From Allosphingosinicella sp042666435 (GTDB lineage: Bacteria > Pseudomonadota > Alphaproteobacteria > Sphingomonadales > Sphingomonadaceae): a stretch of DNA of 64,000 nt. Below the pieces are notes generated by a model. It was not told the origin of the DNA and did not search any database. It saw nothing but the letters and a program-made list of their open reading frames with translations. Positions 44,600-52,812 of the stretch are shown here, piece by piece. Both the position numbers and the translations under genes were made by a program. Every line of letters starts with the position of its first letter. Position 1 is the first letter of the stretch. Location: positions 1,488,001-1,552,000 of the forward strand of contig NZ_JBHTDC010000001.1 of NCBI RefSeq assembly GCF_042666435.1, in the 5' to 3' direction.

Positions 44600-45411
44600 A
44601 ACCTCATCGTTCGTTGTTGGTAAGAGAGGTTTAGCTTCGCGTGATGCTCTGGTCGGGTGGCTTCGACCATAGCTTCGTTGGCAAGCTCGATGCGGTTAAT
44701 CACGCCGCGCATGCCAGGCCAAAATACGTTATCTTCCGAGGCCCAGTTTCCATGGTATGAACTTCGCTTCCAAAGGGTCCATCCCCTTCCGTATGCGCCC
44801 ATGCGAATCCGACAACGAAGACTACTGTATATGCTTGATATGGATGTCCGGTGTCGCCGCTACGCGCCGACACCAGGCGCGCCTCCGCTTCGCTTCGGCT
44901 TGCCTTGCCTTTTTTCGTTCGCTCTGGTGGACCTGAACCCTTCCCAGAGAAGCTCTATTCCCCCCCGCACCTGGCTTCAGCACGAAACTCGCGCGGAACC
45001 AGATGCAGGGGGATTGTTCGACTTCCCGTCGAAGTGGAGAGGGATCATTAGCTTACAAGGCAGGTCGGCGGAGTCCTTGGTCCGACCAATTAAATCCCCA
45101 ATCCGCCGCCTAAGCGGCACTCGGTTATCCAGACATGCTGGAAGCACCTCGGGATCGCTCTCATCTCCAACTCCTCCGAGGTCGGGAGCTGCGGCCACGC
45201 AGAGCTCCCGTCTTTCAACGTCCATTCGGCGGCCCTGACCCACCTCGGCGACAACCGGGGATTGCACCCGATCCTCCGTTCGCTGCACTGCTCATAGCGC
45301 CGGTCTTCGTCCCGGTGTCACCGTTGCGCCGGGAGGTGCCGGCGTTGATCCTCTGTGCGTATGGCACCGTGATGTCTCACAATGTGCCGGCATTATAAGC
45401 GGAATGCATGT
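44600..45411. other. Gene-poor stretch between the restriction locus and the XRE regulator
   Basis: About 800 bp, of somewhat lower GC, with no frame on either strand that has a ribosome site and protein-like composition. Probably decayed sequence within the island. Confidence 0.4.
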
Positions 45412-45430
45412 GTGTTGCAAGACACGCATT
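45412..45430 (+). promoter_or_regulatory. Candidate operator copy 1: GTGT-N6-ACACGCATT
   Basis: GTGTTGCAAGACACGCATT lies just beyond the 3' end of the XRE gene. The same pattern occurs on the other strand at 46021-46039, upstream of the XRE start. The GTGT/ACAC arms are symmetric and the flanking GCATT is shared, which suggests a dimeric helix-turn-helix protein as ligand. Confidence 0.45.
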
Positions 45431-45434
45431 AACT

Positions 45435-45971
45435 TCACTTCAGCGCCGCGATGAGAGCGGCCCGTTGGGAGTGGCTCAAGCCCTCGGTGGTGAAGCCGGG
45501 CAACAGCTCCCTTAGCAGCTGCACCGCAGGGATCTCCGCGTGTAACAACCAGCGACGCCGCGGTCGCGCGTCCGTCACCAGCTGTCGCATTATGTCCTTC
45601 TGATCCGACGTCAATCGTTCCAGGGGGACACCGGCGATGGACTCCAACTCGTGGGCGAAACCCACGTCGATATCGTCGCAGGCGTCGACGCCACTCACCA
45701 GCAGATGAGCCACTTCTGGGTGCCGTTGGTCCATGACGGCCATCAAGAACTCGCTTTGCGATAGCCCTACCGCCTTCGCAATCTCCGGCGCCTTGTCGAT
45801 CGGGATCGGCACCCGACCGTTGGCCATGTGGCTGAGCACGGTGCCCTGGCTGTAATTGAGTTCCTTCGCGATGTCGCGGATGCTCTTCTTCTGCACCTGC
45901 ATCCGCTTCAGAGCCTTAGCCAGCATCATCGCCGCTTCGCTGTCGGCGTGGGGGAAGGTCTCGGTGGCCAA
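45435..45971 (-). CDS. XRE-type helix-turn-helix regulator (178 aa)
   Basis: The N-terminal third is an XRE/lambda-repressor HTH: MLAKALKRMQVQKKSIRDIA, KELNYSQGTVLSHMANGRVP and DKAPEIAKAVGLSQSEFL. The C-terminal ~95 residues (GFAHELESIAGVPLERLTSD ... QLLRELLPGFTTEG) are helical with no catalytic site for self-cleavage. It lies upstream of and divergent from the integrase, where island immunity or excision regulators are commonly placed. Two matching palindromic sites (45412-45430 and 46021-46039) bracket it and are its likely operators. It could alternatively have been a controller of the adjacent restriction locus. Confidence 0.8.
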   Translation of the reverse strand: MATETFPHADSEAAMMLAKALKRMQVQKKSIRDIAKELNYSQGTVLSHMANGRVPIPIDKAPEIAKAVGLSQSEFLMAVMDQRHPEVAHLLVSGVDACDDIDVGFAHELESIAGVPLERLTSDQKDIMRQLVTDARPRRRWLLHAEIPAVQLLRELLPGFTTEGLSHSQRAALIAALK

Positions 45972-46020
45972 CTCGCTTACCTTTCTACGTCACGGAGCAT
46001 TTTCGACCTCGACATTATCG

Positions 46021-46039
46021 AATGCGTGTCATATAACAC
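46021..46039 (-). promoter_or_regulatory. Candidate operator copy 2 upstream of the XRE gene
   Basis: On the minus strand this reads GTGTTATATGACACGCATT, matching copy 1 in GTGT-N6-ACACGCATT; the arms extend to GCGTGT/ACACGC here. It is 50 bp upstream of the XRE start codon and about 170 bp upstream of the integrase, between divergent genes, as expected for an autoregulatory operator. The AT-rich spacer may also be part of a promoter. Confidence 0.5.
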
Positions 46040-46043
46040 GCGA

Positions 46044-46394
46044 ATGTTATGCGAAACAACACCCGCCAGCGAGCTGGCTGAGAAGCTTCGATCCTGTGCG
46101 CGAGTGGGCCGAACGCTTCGTCTTTCCCCCGAGCTGAGCGCGATCCTGCTCTCAGAATCTATCTACAACGAAATCTGCCGCTTGGAAGCCGAAGAGATCA
46201 GACAGCAATGCCGCGTCCACATAACAAGCGCCATCAAATCGGAAACTTCTGGCTCTGGCAGCGGCCCGGCATCGGCACCTGGTGCATCTGCTGGCTCGAC
46301 CACGTCGATGGTCGAGGAGTCACGAGGCGCAAGTCTATTGCTGCAAGAGGCGGCAATCCAGACGCTCCGCCGCAGCAAGCACTCGACGCACTAG
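46044..46394 (+). CDS. Hypothetical protein overlapping the integrase start (116 aa)
   Basis: The first ~60 residues look real: TTPASELAEKLRSCARVGRT, LRLSPELSAILLSESIYNEI, CRLEAEEIRQQC. The last ~60 are low-complexity and encoded in the +1 frame over the integrase N-terminus. Either the two genes overlap by 187 bp or this gene once ended earlier. Its position between the XRE regulator and the integrase fits a small excisionase/regulatory protein, but no HTH is evident. Confidence 0.4.
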   Translation: MLCETTPASELAEKLRSCARVGRTLRLSPELSAILLSESIYNEICRLEAEEIRQQCRVHITSAIKSETSGSGSGPASAPGASAGSTTSMVEESRGASLLLQEAAIQTLRRSKHSTH

Positions 46395-47437
46395 CAGCGC
46401 ACCACCTCGCGCACTGCACGCCGCGTAAGGAAGCGAAGGACGAGGCGCTCGTCGAGGCGCTCATGGCCGACTGGTTGACGCATCATGTCACGACGCTGGC
46501 AGCCCCCGACCGCTACGTCTATTCGGTCCAGCACTGGATGGCCTTCTTCGAGGAAGAGCGCCGCCATGGCCGTATCGTCTCTGGCCCCGTCGTGGCCGAT
46601 CTCACCCCCGACCTTCAGGCCCGCTTCCGTAAGGCGCGTGCCGCCGCTGGCGCCGGCGGTCACACGATCAGCCGTGACCTCGCAGCGCTTCGAGGCGCGT
46701 TGACCTGGGCATGGAAACACCAGCGTATCGATCATCCCGCTTTCATCGCGGACATCCCGGCGCACCAGAAGGCGCCTGCACGCGACCGTCTTCTCGCATT
46801 CGAGGAGCTCGCACGCATCCTCGATGCGTGCGCCGACCGACCGGAGCGGGAGCACATTGTCCGGTTCATCGTGATCGAGCTGGGCATTGCTGGCCGCCCT
46901 GAAGCCGTGCTCGGCCTTACCGACGCCAACATCGACCTCCGACGTAACCTGATCGATCCCAACCAGCCGGGACAGGTTCACACCCGCAAGCGGCGGCCGA
47001 TCGTGCCGATCGCCAAGGCAGTCCGCCCCTGGCTTGTCGGCATCGAGGGGAAGCTCATCAAGTATAAGGTGCCGATTGCGGAGCGTCATAGAACGCCGGG
47101 TGGGCCGACCCACTTCGAGCGGGAAACCGCCTCGATAAAGACCAGCTGGAACGCGGTGTGCCGCGATGCCGGTGTGGAAGGCGCTACACCCAAGACCCTA
47201 CGCCACACCATGCTGACGTGGTTGGCGGAGCGCGGGGTGCCCAAAGAGCAGCGCGAGATGCTTGCTGGCCATCGTCCCCAAGGCACGACCTCCAAGAACT
47301 ATGAGCACCTCTCCCCAAGCTACCTGCGGCGCGCGATACGCGAGGTCGACACTTTTTTCGACGAGCTGTCGAAGCACACGAAAGCGCACTTGCGATACAC
47401 CAGCGATACACGCGACGACGTGCCCGTCGCGGCGTGA
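46208..47437 (+). CDS. Tyrosine recombinase (island integrase)
   Basis: 409 residues. The N-terminal region has a small beta-rich arm-binding domain (QIGNFWLWQRPGIGTWCICW) and a SAM-like core-binding domain (about 80-180, ADWLTHHVTTL ... ISRDLAALRGALTWAWKH). The catalytic domain shows the first arginine in ELGIAGRPEAVLGLT, the RxxH-type box LRHTMLTWLAERG, the following histidine in MLAGHR, and the nucleophilic tyrosine in TSKNYEHLSPSY. The stop codon is 33 bp from the 3' end of tRNA-Ala, the classical placement for an enzyme that integrates its island there. The paired GCGATACAC repeats lie inside its last codons. Confidence 0.92.
   Translation: MPRPHNKRHQIGNFWLWQRPGIGTWCICWLDHVDGRGVTRRKSIAARGGNPDAPPQQALDALAAHHLAHCTPRKEAKDEALVEALMADWLTHHVTTLAAPDRYVYSVQHWMAFFEEERRHGRIVSGPVVADLTPDLQARFRKARAAAGAGGHTISRDLAALRGALTWAWKHQRIDHPAFIADIPAHQKAPARDRLLAFEELARILDACADRPEREHIVRFIVIELGIAGRPEAVLGLTDANIDLRRNLIDPNQPGQVHTRKRRPIVPIAKAVRPWLVGIEGKLIKYKVPIAERHRTPGGPTHFERETASIKTSWNAVCRDAGVEGATPKTLRHTMLTWLAERGVPKEQREMLAGHRPQGTTSKNYEHLSPSYLRRAIREVDTFFDELSKHTKAHLRYTSDTRDDVPVAA
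47392..47411 (+). other. Candidate right integrase arm-binding sites (two GCGATACAC, 11 bp apart)
   Basis: GCGATACAC at 47392-47400 and 47403-47411, within the final codons of the integrase and 59 bp from the right attachment core. The same repeat pair and spacing occur inside the left end (16486-16505). Confidence 0.5.
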
Positions 47438-47470
47438 TCCGGATTGTCGTTGATCTGGAGAGACTTAGGT

Positions 47471-47546
47471 TGGTGGAGCCGAGGGGAATCGAACCCCTGA
47501 CCTCTGCAGTGCGATTGCAGCGCTCTCCCATCTGAGCTACGGCCCC
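47471..47546 (-). tRNA. tRNA-Ala (anticodon CGC), attachment site of the island
   Basis: A 76-nt cloverleaf on the minus strand: acceptor GGGGCCG pairing with CGGCTCC and carrying the G3-U70 wobble that identifies alanine tRNA; D-arm AGCTC...GGGAGAGC; anticodon stem CTGCA/TGCAG with loop ATCGCAC, so anticodon CGC reading GCG; T-arm GTTCGATTC; CCA encoded. The 53 bp from the anticodon stem to CCA (47471-47523) are repeated exactly at 16358-16410, showing that this gene is the integration target and that the island supplied a replacement 3' end. Confidence 0.95.
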
Positions 47547-47822
47547 GCGCCTTCATGCGGACCCCGGCGAAGTGGAAATTTCGACGGGCGCCCGTTGGCG
47601 AAGGCGCCCCCAATAGCGGCGCCGATGGCCCGGCGCAATGCGCGAATGCCGGGGGCCGCGACAGCCTTGGCCGCGGGCGCCGTTTCGTTCCGCCGACGCA
47701 CCGCCACGGATGGGCCTTGCCGCCGGAACGGCCCGCCCGCCTGCTTCGTTTCAATGGCGAAGATGGGCGCGGCCCGGCCGTGTCCCGCGATCCGATCCAA
47801 CCCGGAAAGAAGGAGAATCCTC

Positions 47823-48827
47823 ATGGCCTATGAACGCGGCGACAATCGATATGGCGGCAACAATTATCGCTCCGGTGGCGACCCCTGGCGCGAGCGCGAC
47901 CGCGGCTATCGCGGCGGCGACGATGACCGGGGCTTCTTCGAGCGCGCCGGCGACGAGGTCCGCTCCTGGTTCGGCGACGACGACGATCGCGGACGGCGCG
48001 AAAAGGGCCCGTATGAAGGCCGCCGCCGCGACTATGGCCATGACGTCGGCAACCGGGGCGGCGGCCGTTCGGCCGACCGCTACGGCTCCGGCTATTTCGG
48101 CGGCGACGAACATTATGCCGGAACCGGCGGCGGCGCCTCCGACAGTTGGGGCGGTTCCGGCTTCGGCGGCGATTTCGATCGCGGCCGCCGGTTCGACCGC
48201 ATCGATGCGGGCAGCACCGGCACCCACGGCGCCCATCCCATGTCTTCGCCGGTCGGCGGAGGCGTCTATGGCGCGGGCTATGGCGCGACCGCAGCGGGAT
48301 TCAGAAGCTCGGCGCGCGAACAGTCCATGGTCCAGGGCGGCCGAGGCGGCGCCACGAACGAGATGCACGACCGCCATTATTCCGAATGGCGCAACCGCCA
48401 GATCGATCAGCTCGACCGCGACTATGACGAATATCGTCATGAGCATCAGTCGAAATTCGATCAGGAATTCGCCGGCTGGCGCGAGAAGAGGCAGGGGCAG
48501 CGCAATTCCCTGCGCAACGTCTCGGAGCATATGGAGGTGATGGGATCGGACGGCCAGCATATCGGCACGGTCGATTGCGTGAAAGGCGATCGGATCATCC
48601 TCACCAAGAGCGACGAACGCGCTGGCGGCCGGCACCATTCGATCCCCTGCTCGTGGATCGAAACGGTCGATGAGAAGGTGACGGTCAACAAGAATGCGGA
48701 CGAGGCGATGGCCGCCTGGCGTGACGAGGACAGGAGCCGCGCCCTTTTCGAGCGCGAGGACCAGGGAAGCGACGGACCGCATATGCTGAACCGCAGCTTC
48801 TCGGGCACCTATTCCGACCGCGAATAG
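47823..48827 (+). CDS. DUF2171-containing protein with Gly/Arg/Asp-rich N-terminal region
   Basis: The ATG at 47823 has AAGGAG upstream; the frame is open further left, but that part runs over the tRNA flank and is not protein-like. 334 residues. Residues 1-190 are low-complexity, rich in Gly, Arg, Asp and Tyr (DNRYGGNNYRSGGDPW), with a DEVRSWFGDDDD motif. Residues about 195-240 contain a helix, WRNRQIDQLDRDYDEYRHEH. Residues about 250-310 form the DUF2171 module: MEVMGSDGQHIGTVDCVKGD, RIILTKSD, then SWIETVDEKVTVNKNADEA, resembling a PRC-barrel. Common in sphingomonads and other stress-tolerant bacteria; role unknown. Confidence 0.8.
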   Translation: MAYERGDNRYGGNNYRSGGDPWRERDRGYRGGDDDRGFFERAGDEVRSWFGDDDDRGRREKGPYEGRRRDYGHDVGNRGGGRSADRYGSGYFGGDEHYAGTGGGASDSWGGSGFGGDFDRGRRFDRIDAGSTGTHGAHPMSSPVGGGVYGAGYGATAAGFRSSAREQSMVQGGRGGATNEMHDRHYSEWRNRQIDQLDRDYDEYRHEHQSKFDQEFAGWREKRQGQRNSLRNVSEHMEVMGSDGQHIGTVDCVKGDRIILTKSDERAGGRHHSIPCSWIETVDEKVTVNKNADEAMAAWRDEDRSRALFEREDQGSDGPHMLNRSFSGTYSDRE

Positions 48828-48864
48828 GCTCTGGCATCCCCGTGGGGGTGACAAGGCTTCCTTT

Positions 48865-48896
48865 GCCCGGCCTGTTCATCCGGCCGGGCTTTTTTT
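48865..48896 (+). terminator. Rho-independent terminator after the DUF2171 gene
   Basis: GCCCGGCC (48865-48872) pairs with GGCCGGGC (48882-48889), followed by seven T (48890-48896). It is 38 bp after the stop codon and separates this gene from the oxidoreductase. Confidence 0.88.
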
Positions 48897-48945
48897 GTCG
48901 GTCTTGCGCGCGTAGGTTGCGGATCGAAACGAGAAGGAGAGACAC

Positions 48946-49938
48946 ATGACCGGCTCCCGCGCCTGGCATTTGGCATCGCGGCCCTCGGGCCTTCCGGACA
49001 TGAGCCATTTCGAGCTGAAGCCTGTCGACCTGCCGCCGCTCGCCGACGGCGAGGCGCGGGTCGAGAATATGTGGCTGTCGGTCGATCCCTACATGCGCGG
49101 GCGGATGAACGACGTGAAAAGCTATGTGCCGCCGTTCGAGGTGGGCGCGCCGCTCCAGGGCGGGGCGGTCGGCAAGGTCGTCGAATCGCGCTCGCCCGAT
49201 CTCAAGGTCGGCGACACGGTGTTCCACATGATGGGCTGGCGCGAGCAGGCGTCGGGGCCGGCCGCTTCCTTCAACAAGGTGCCGGCCATGGGGGTGTCGG
49301 ACGAGCAGTGGCTGGGCAATCTCGGCCTTACCGGCGCGACCGCTTATTTCGGCCTGCTGCGTGTGGCCGAAGCAAAGGAAGGCGACATCGTCTTCGTTTC
49401 GGCGGCGGCGGGCGCGGTGGGGTCGGCGGTGGTGCAGATCGCCAAGGCCAGGGGCATGACCGTGATCGGCTCGGCCGGAGGCGAGGAGAAATGCGCCTGG
49501 GTGCGCGAGCTCGGCGCGGATGCGGCGATCGACTACAAAGCGGGGCCGGTCGTCAAATCGCTCATAGAGGCGGCCCCGAAAGGCATCGACGTCTATTTCG
49601 ACAATGTCGGCGGCGACCATCTCGACGCCGCTTTCGCCGCCGCCCGCAACAACGCCCGCTTCGCGATCTGCGGAATGATCGAGGGCTACAATGCCGGCCC
49701 GCCGCCTTCTTTCCGCTACATCATGCGGGTGATCGCCGCTCGGATCAGGATGCAGGGATTCATCTACACCGATTATATGGCGGAGATGGACCAATTCTAT
49801 CGCGACATGGGCGGCTGGATCGCGAGCGGGCGGGTGAAGTCGCGCGAGACGGTGCGCGAGGGGATAGAGGCCGCGCCCCGGGCTTTCCTCGACCTTTTCT
49901 CCGGCGGCAACATGGGCAAGATGCTGGTGCGGCTCTGA
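48946..49938 (+). CDS. NADP-dependent medium-chain oxidoreductase (CurA/leukotriene-B4 dehydrogenase type)
   Basis: 330 residues; ATG at 48946 after GAAGGAGAG. N-terminal GroES-like fold with WLSVDPYMRGRMND, typical of the zinc-free PTGR/CurA/YncB group of MDR enzymes. The Rossmann fold has VFVSAAAGAVGSAVVQIAKA (the AxxGxxG dinucleotide motif) and a basic VIGSAGGEEK, favouring NADPH. Later YFDNVGGDHLD and FAICGMIEGYN are characteristic of this subfamily. It probably reduces alpha,beta-unsaturated carbonyls in the cytoplasm. It converges on the ICL/PEP-mutase-family gene with only 19 bp between stop codons. Confidence 0.9.
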   Translation: MTGSRAWHLASRPSGLPDMSHFELKPVDLPPLADGEARVENMWLSVDPYMRGRMNDVKSYVPPFEVGAPLQGGAVGKVVESRSPDLKVGDTVFHMMGWREQASGPAASFNKVPAMGVSDEQWLGNLGLTGATAYFGLLRVAEAKEGDIVFVSAAAGAVGSAVVQIAKARGMTVIGSAGGEEKCAWVRELGADAAIDYKAGPVVKSLIEAAPKGIDVYFDNVGGDHLDAAFAAARNNARFAICGMIEGYNAGPPPSFRYIMRVIAARIRMQGFIYTDYMAEMDQFYRDMGGWIASGRVKSRETVREGIEAAPRAFLDLFSGGNMGKMLVRL

Positions 49939-49957
49939 TCCGGGCCCGCCGCGTCGG

Positions 49958-50725
49958 TCAGGCGCCGTCCTGGGCCGCCCGCGCCGCCTCCGCCAGCGCC
50001 CGCATGGCGATCCGGTACGGGCCGGGTCCGTGGCTGATCCGCGCCACGCCAAGCTGGGCCAGCCGCCGCGCCGGCGGAGTCGCGGACGAGGCCATGACGT
50101 TCACCGGGAGCGGCGATTTGGAGCAGATAGTCGCTATCAACCCTTCGTCCGCGAGGCCCGGCACGAACATTCCGCTCGCCCCCGCCTCGGCATAAGCGCA
50201 AGCGCGATCGACGGCGGACCCGACGAGGGCGCCATGCTCGCCAGGGCCGGCCTGAAGGAACAGATCGGTGCGGGCGTTGACGAAGAAGGGGATGCCGGCC
50301 GCGTCCGCCGCCGCTCGGATGGCCTGCAGGCGCTCGCACTGGTCGTCGATATTGTGGAGCCCTTCGCCGCCGACGATCTGGTCCTCCAGATTGCAGCCGA
50401 CCGCGCCGCCCCCGATCGCTTTGGCCGCCGTCGCGCCGACCTCCGCCGGCGCCAGCCCGTAGCCGCCCTCCAGATCGATCGTTACCGGCAGCGCCACCGC
50501 CGCCGTGATCCTTTTCAGATTGTCGATCGCGAGGTCCAGCGGCAGCTTCTCTCCATCCTCGAAACCGAAGGCCGCGGCGACGGACCAGCTCCCTGTAGCC
50601 ACCGCCTTCGCCCCGGCATCGGCCACCGCTCTGGCGCTGCCCGGGTCCCAGGCGTTGAACAGGATCAAGGGCGTGCCCGGCCTGTGCAACGAAGCGAATA
50701 TCCGGGCCTTTTCACTCTGCATCAT
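49958..50725 (-). CDS. Isocitrate lyase / PEP phosphonomutase family protein
   Basis: 255 residues. I start at the ATG pair 50725/50722 (MMQSEKARIF) because GAGGAA precedes it; the ATG at 50740 lies inside a repeat-like sequence. TIM-barrel enzyme of the ICL/PEPM superfamily: LILFNAWDPGSARAVADAGA at strand 1, ATGSWSVA, VTIDLEGGYG (metal-binding acidic loop), GCNLEDQI, FFVNARTDLFL and GMFVPGLAD. The usual KKCGH motif of true isocitrate lyases is absent, so a 2-methylisocitrate lyase-like or oxaloacetate/phosphonate C-C lyase activity is more likely. Substrate unknown. Confidence 0.85.
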   Translation of the reverse strand: MMQSEKARIFASLHRPGTPLILFNAWDPGSARAVADAGAKAVATGSWSVAAAFGFEDGEKLPLDLAIDNLKRITAAVALPVTIDLEGGYGLAPAEVGATAAKAIGGGAVGCNLEDQIVGGEGLHNIDDQCERLQAIRAAADAAGIPFFVNARTDLFLQAGPGEHGALVGSAVDRACAYAEAGASGMFVPGLADEGLIATICSKSPLPVNVMASSATPPARRLAQLGVARISHGPGPYRIAMRALAEAARAAQDGA

Positions 50726-50736
50726 CGATTTCCTCG

Positions 50737-50823
50737 TCATAGCCGCGCAAGCGGGAATCCCGCTTTTCTAATCCGCCTTCTCCGAAAAAAGGAAGCGTGA
50801 TCCCCACCTTGGCGGGAATGACG
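50737..50823. repeat. Intergenic palindromic repeat element (CGTCAT..GCGGGAATC type)
   Basis: One end reads CGTCATAGCCGCGCAAGCGG and the other, on the opposite strand, CCCGTCATTCCCGCCAAGG. Inside is the palindrome AAGCGGGAATCCCGCTT (about 50750-50766). Short elements with CGTCATTCCCGC arms are dispersed in many proteobacterial genomes. Only one copy is visible here, so the repetitive nature rests on recognition, not on copies in this window. Confidence 0.4.
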
Positions 50824-50860
50824 GGAAAGGCCGCTCCGATGCTTGCGATCAAACCCCGAG

Positions 50861-51658
50861 CTAATGGACGAAGCGCGCCACCACGTCGCGATAGGAGCGG
50901 CTGACCTTCACCTGGCTGCCCGAATCGAGCACCAGGAAACATTCGCCATTGGTGTGCGGCTTGACCTGCCGGACGAGGTCGAGATTGACGATGCAGCTCC
51001 GGTGCACGCGCTGGAAACGGCGCGGGTCGAGGCGCTTTTCGAGATCCTTCATCGTCTCGCGCAGGATCAGGGTGTTGTCGCCGGTATAGATGCACATATA
51101 GTCGCCGGCCGCGTCGATCTTCTCGATCGAATCGACGTCGACGCGGAATATCTGGCCCCGGTCCTTGATGTTGATGAGCTTCTCGTAACGGCTGGACGAG
51201 TGGGAATCCTCGACGCCTTCGACCGCCATCGATTCCGGCGCGACCTCGGCCAGCACTTCCTTCAGGCGCCCCACCTCTTCGGCGCCGCGCTTTTCCGCGA
51301 GGCGCTGGCGCACCCGGTCGAGCGTGTCCGCCAGGCGGTCCTCCTCGACCGGCTTCATCAGATAATCGGCCGCTTGCGCCTCGAAGGCGCGGATGGCGTG
51401 GTCCGAATAGGCCGTGACGAAGACGAACAAGGGCGGCTCCACCTCCATCAGCCCCTGGATGACGGAGAAACCGTCGAAGCCGGGCATCTGGATATCGAGG
51501 AAGACGAGGTCCGGCTTGTGGGTCTTGATCGCGCGGATCGCCTCCCGGCCGTTGGAGCAGGTCTCCACGATCTCGACATCGTCATGCTTCTCCAGGCGCA
51601 GCTCAAGCCCCTGGATGGCAAGCGGCTCGTCGTCGACCAGGATCGTGCGGATGGTCAT
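50861..51658 (-). CDS. LytTR-family response regulator
   Basis: 265 residues. Receiver domain 1-120 with TILVDDEPLAIQGLELRL, phosphoacceptor Asp55 (LVFLDIQMPG), VFVTAYSDHAIRAF and the conserved lysine in DYLMKPVEED. A linker with acidic residues leads to a LytTR DNA-binding domain (about 165-262): IFRVDVDSIEKIDAAGDYMC, FQRVHRSCIVNLDLVRQVKP and VKVSRSYRDVVARF. Regulators of this class bind imperfect direct repeats and often control surface or secreted products. The start ATG overlaps the end of the kinase gene by 4 bp, so the pair is translationally coupled. Confidence 0.92.
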   Translation of the reverse strand: MTIRTILVDDEPLAIQGLELRLEKHDDVEIVETCSNGREAIRAIKTHKPDLVFLDIQMPGFDGFSVIQGLMEVEPPLFVFVTAYSDHAIRAFEAQAADYLMKPVEEDRLADTLDRVRQRLAEKRGAEEVGRLKEVLAEVAPESMAVEGVEDSHSSSRYEKLINIKDRGQIFRVDVDSIEKIDAAGDYMCIYTGDNTLILRETMKDLEKRLDPRRFQRVHRSCIVNLDLVRQVKPHTNGECFLVLDSGSQVKVSRSYRDVVARFVH

Positions 51659-52812
51659 TTCGGTTCCTCGGTTTGGATCTGGAAGGGAATCTCTATGATA
51701 ACGCCAAAGCCCCCCTGTATGTTCGTTTGAGTCTCAAAACGATGTTCCGCGCCATAGGCCTGCGCCAGACGGTCGCGAATATTCGCCAGTCCGACTCCGG
51801 TGGACGATTGCCCGGCCTGCAGCGCCTGCCCGTCCGCCCCCGGACCGCTGTCGGACACGGTGATCACCACCTTGTCGCCCACCTTGCGCGCCTCGACCGA
51901 TATGTCGGCCCCCTCCTCCTGCGGCGTCACCGCATATTTGATCGCATTCTCGACCAAAGGCTGAAGAAGCAGCGAGGGCAACCGCGCGCGGGCCGCCGCC
52001 GGATCGATATGGAAACGCGGCCTCAGCCGCTCCTCGAAACGCATCTTCTCTATTTCGAGATAGAGCTTCAGCGTTTCAACCTCCTGCGCCACCGTGACAT
52101 AGCCCATCGGCTCGTTGACCAAAGTGTAGCGAAGGAAGGACGAAAGCCGCGAGAGCATCGCGTTTGCCCGTTCCGTCTGCTTGAGAAGGACCAGAGTGGA
52201 GATCGAATTCAGCGTGTTGAACAGGAAGTGCGGATTAAGTTGGTAGCGCAGCATGGCGAGTTGCGCCGCGCTCGCCTGGTGCTCCAGCCGCAGGAGCTGA
52301 TCGGTCTGCTCTTCCAGCAGCAGATAGTAATTGACCCCGTAATAGAGCGCCGACCAGGCCGCGAGCAGCGAGAAATCGAGCAGGATCGCGCCCATGAACT
52401 CGACGCCCTCGGGCCGCGTGCCGGGCCGGAGGAAGGTCGCGTGGCTCCACGTCTCGATCGCCGAGAAGCCGGCCGAGGCAAGCAGCACCAGCACGATCGA
52501 GACCGCCCAGGTGATGATCGGCCTGAGGCTGATGAGCCGCCGGTAGGCCGCCGCCATCAACAGGGTGATCGAATAGCCGGTGCCGGTCAGCAAGGCGGTA
52601 TGCACGATGAAGGTGAAGCCGAACGCATTGGCCACGCCCGAAAGCGAGCGCAGCACGAAATAGCCGGCCCATCCCGCCGATTGCAGGATCCAGAAGGCCC
52701 GATTCTTGTCGGCGAAGAATGGCTGCTGCTGGAGCCGGAGGGGCTTCCGCCGCTTGCCCGCGTCGCCGCCCAGGGGCGTGGTCAGGGTGAGGGGTTCAGT
52801 GGCCACCGCCAT
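51655..52812 (-). CDS. LytS/YehU-type sensor histidine kinase
   Basis: 385 residues. Several membrane helices (about 35-160: GYFVLRSLSGVANAF, FIVHTALLTGTGYSITLLMA, IITWAVSIVLVLLASAGF and ILLDFSLLAAWSALYYGVNY) without a recognisable periplasmic sensor. A helical linker (LEHQASAAQLAMLRY) precedes the His_kinase box QLNPHFLFNTLNSISTLVLL with the phosphorylatable histidine. The ATPase domain has LLLQPLVENAIKYAV (N-box) and SSTGVGLANIRDRLAQAYG (G-box). It phosphorylates the adjacent LytTR regulator. Its start overlaps the 3' end of the M16 peptidase gene by 17 bp, suggesting one transcript for all three. Confidence 0.92.
   Translation of the reverse strand: MAVATEPLTLTTPLGGDAGKRRKPLRLQQQPFFADKNRAFWILQSAGWAGYFVLRSLSGVANAFGFTFIVHTALLTGTGYSITLLMAAAYRRLISLRPIITWAVSIVLVLLASAGFSAIETWSHATFLRPGTRPEGVEFMGAILLDFSLLAAWSALYYGVNYYLLLEEQTDQLLRLEHQASAAQLAMLRYQLNPHFLFNTLNSISTLVLLKQTERANAMLSRLSSFLRYTLVNEPMGYVTVAQEVETLKLYLEIEKMRFEERLRPRFHIDPAAARARLPSLLLQPLVENAIKYAVTPQEEGADISVEARKVGDKVVITVSDSGPGADGQALQAGQSSTGVGLANIRDRLAQAYGAEHRFETQTNIQGGFGVIIEIPFQIQTEEPK

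Noticed and set aside
44657..45238. A 193-codon plus-strand frame in the gene-poor stretch before the XRE regulator
   Set aside because: Low-complexity Ser/Arg/Pro-rich product with no motif or ribosome site; other frames are equally open.
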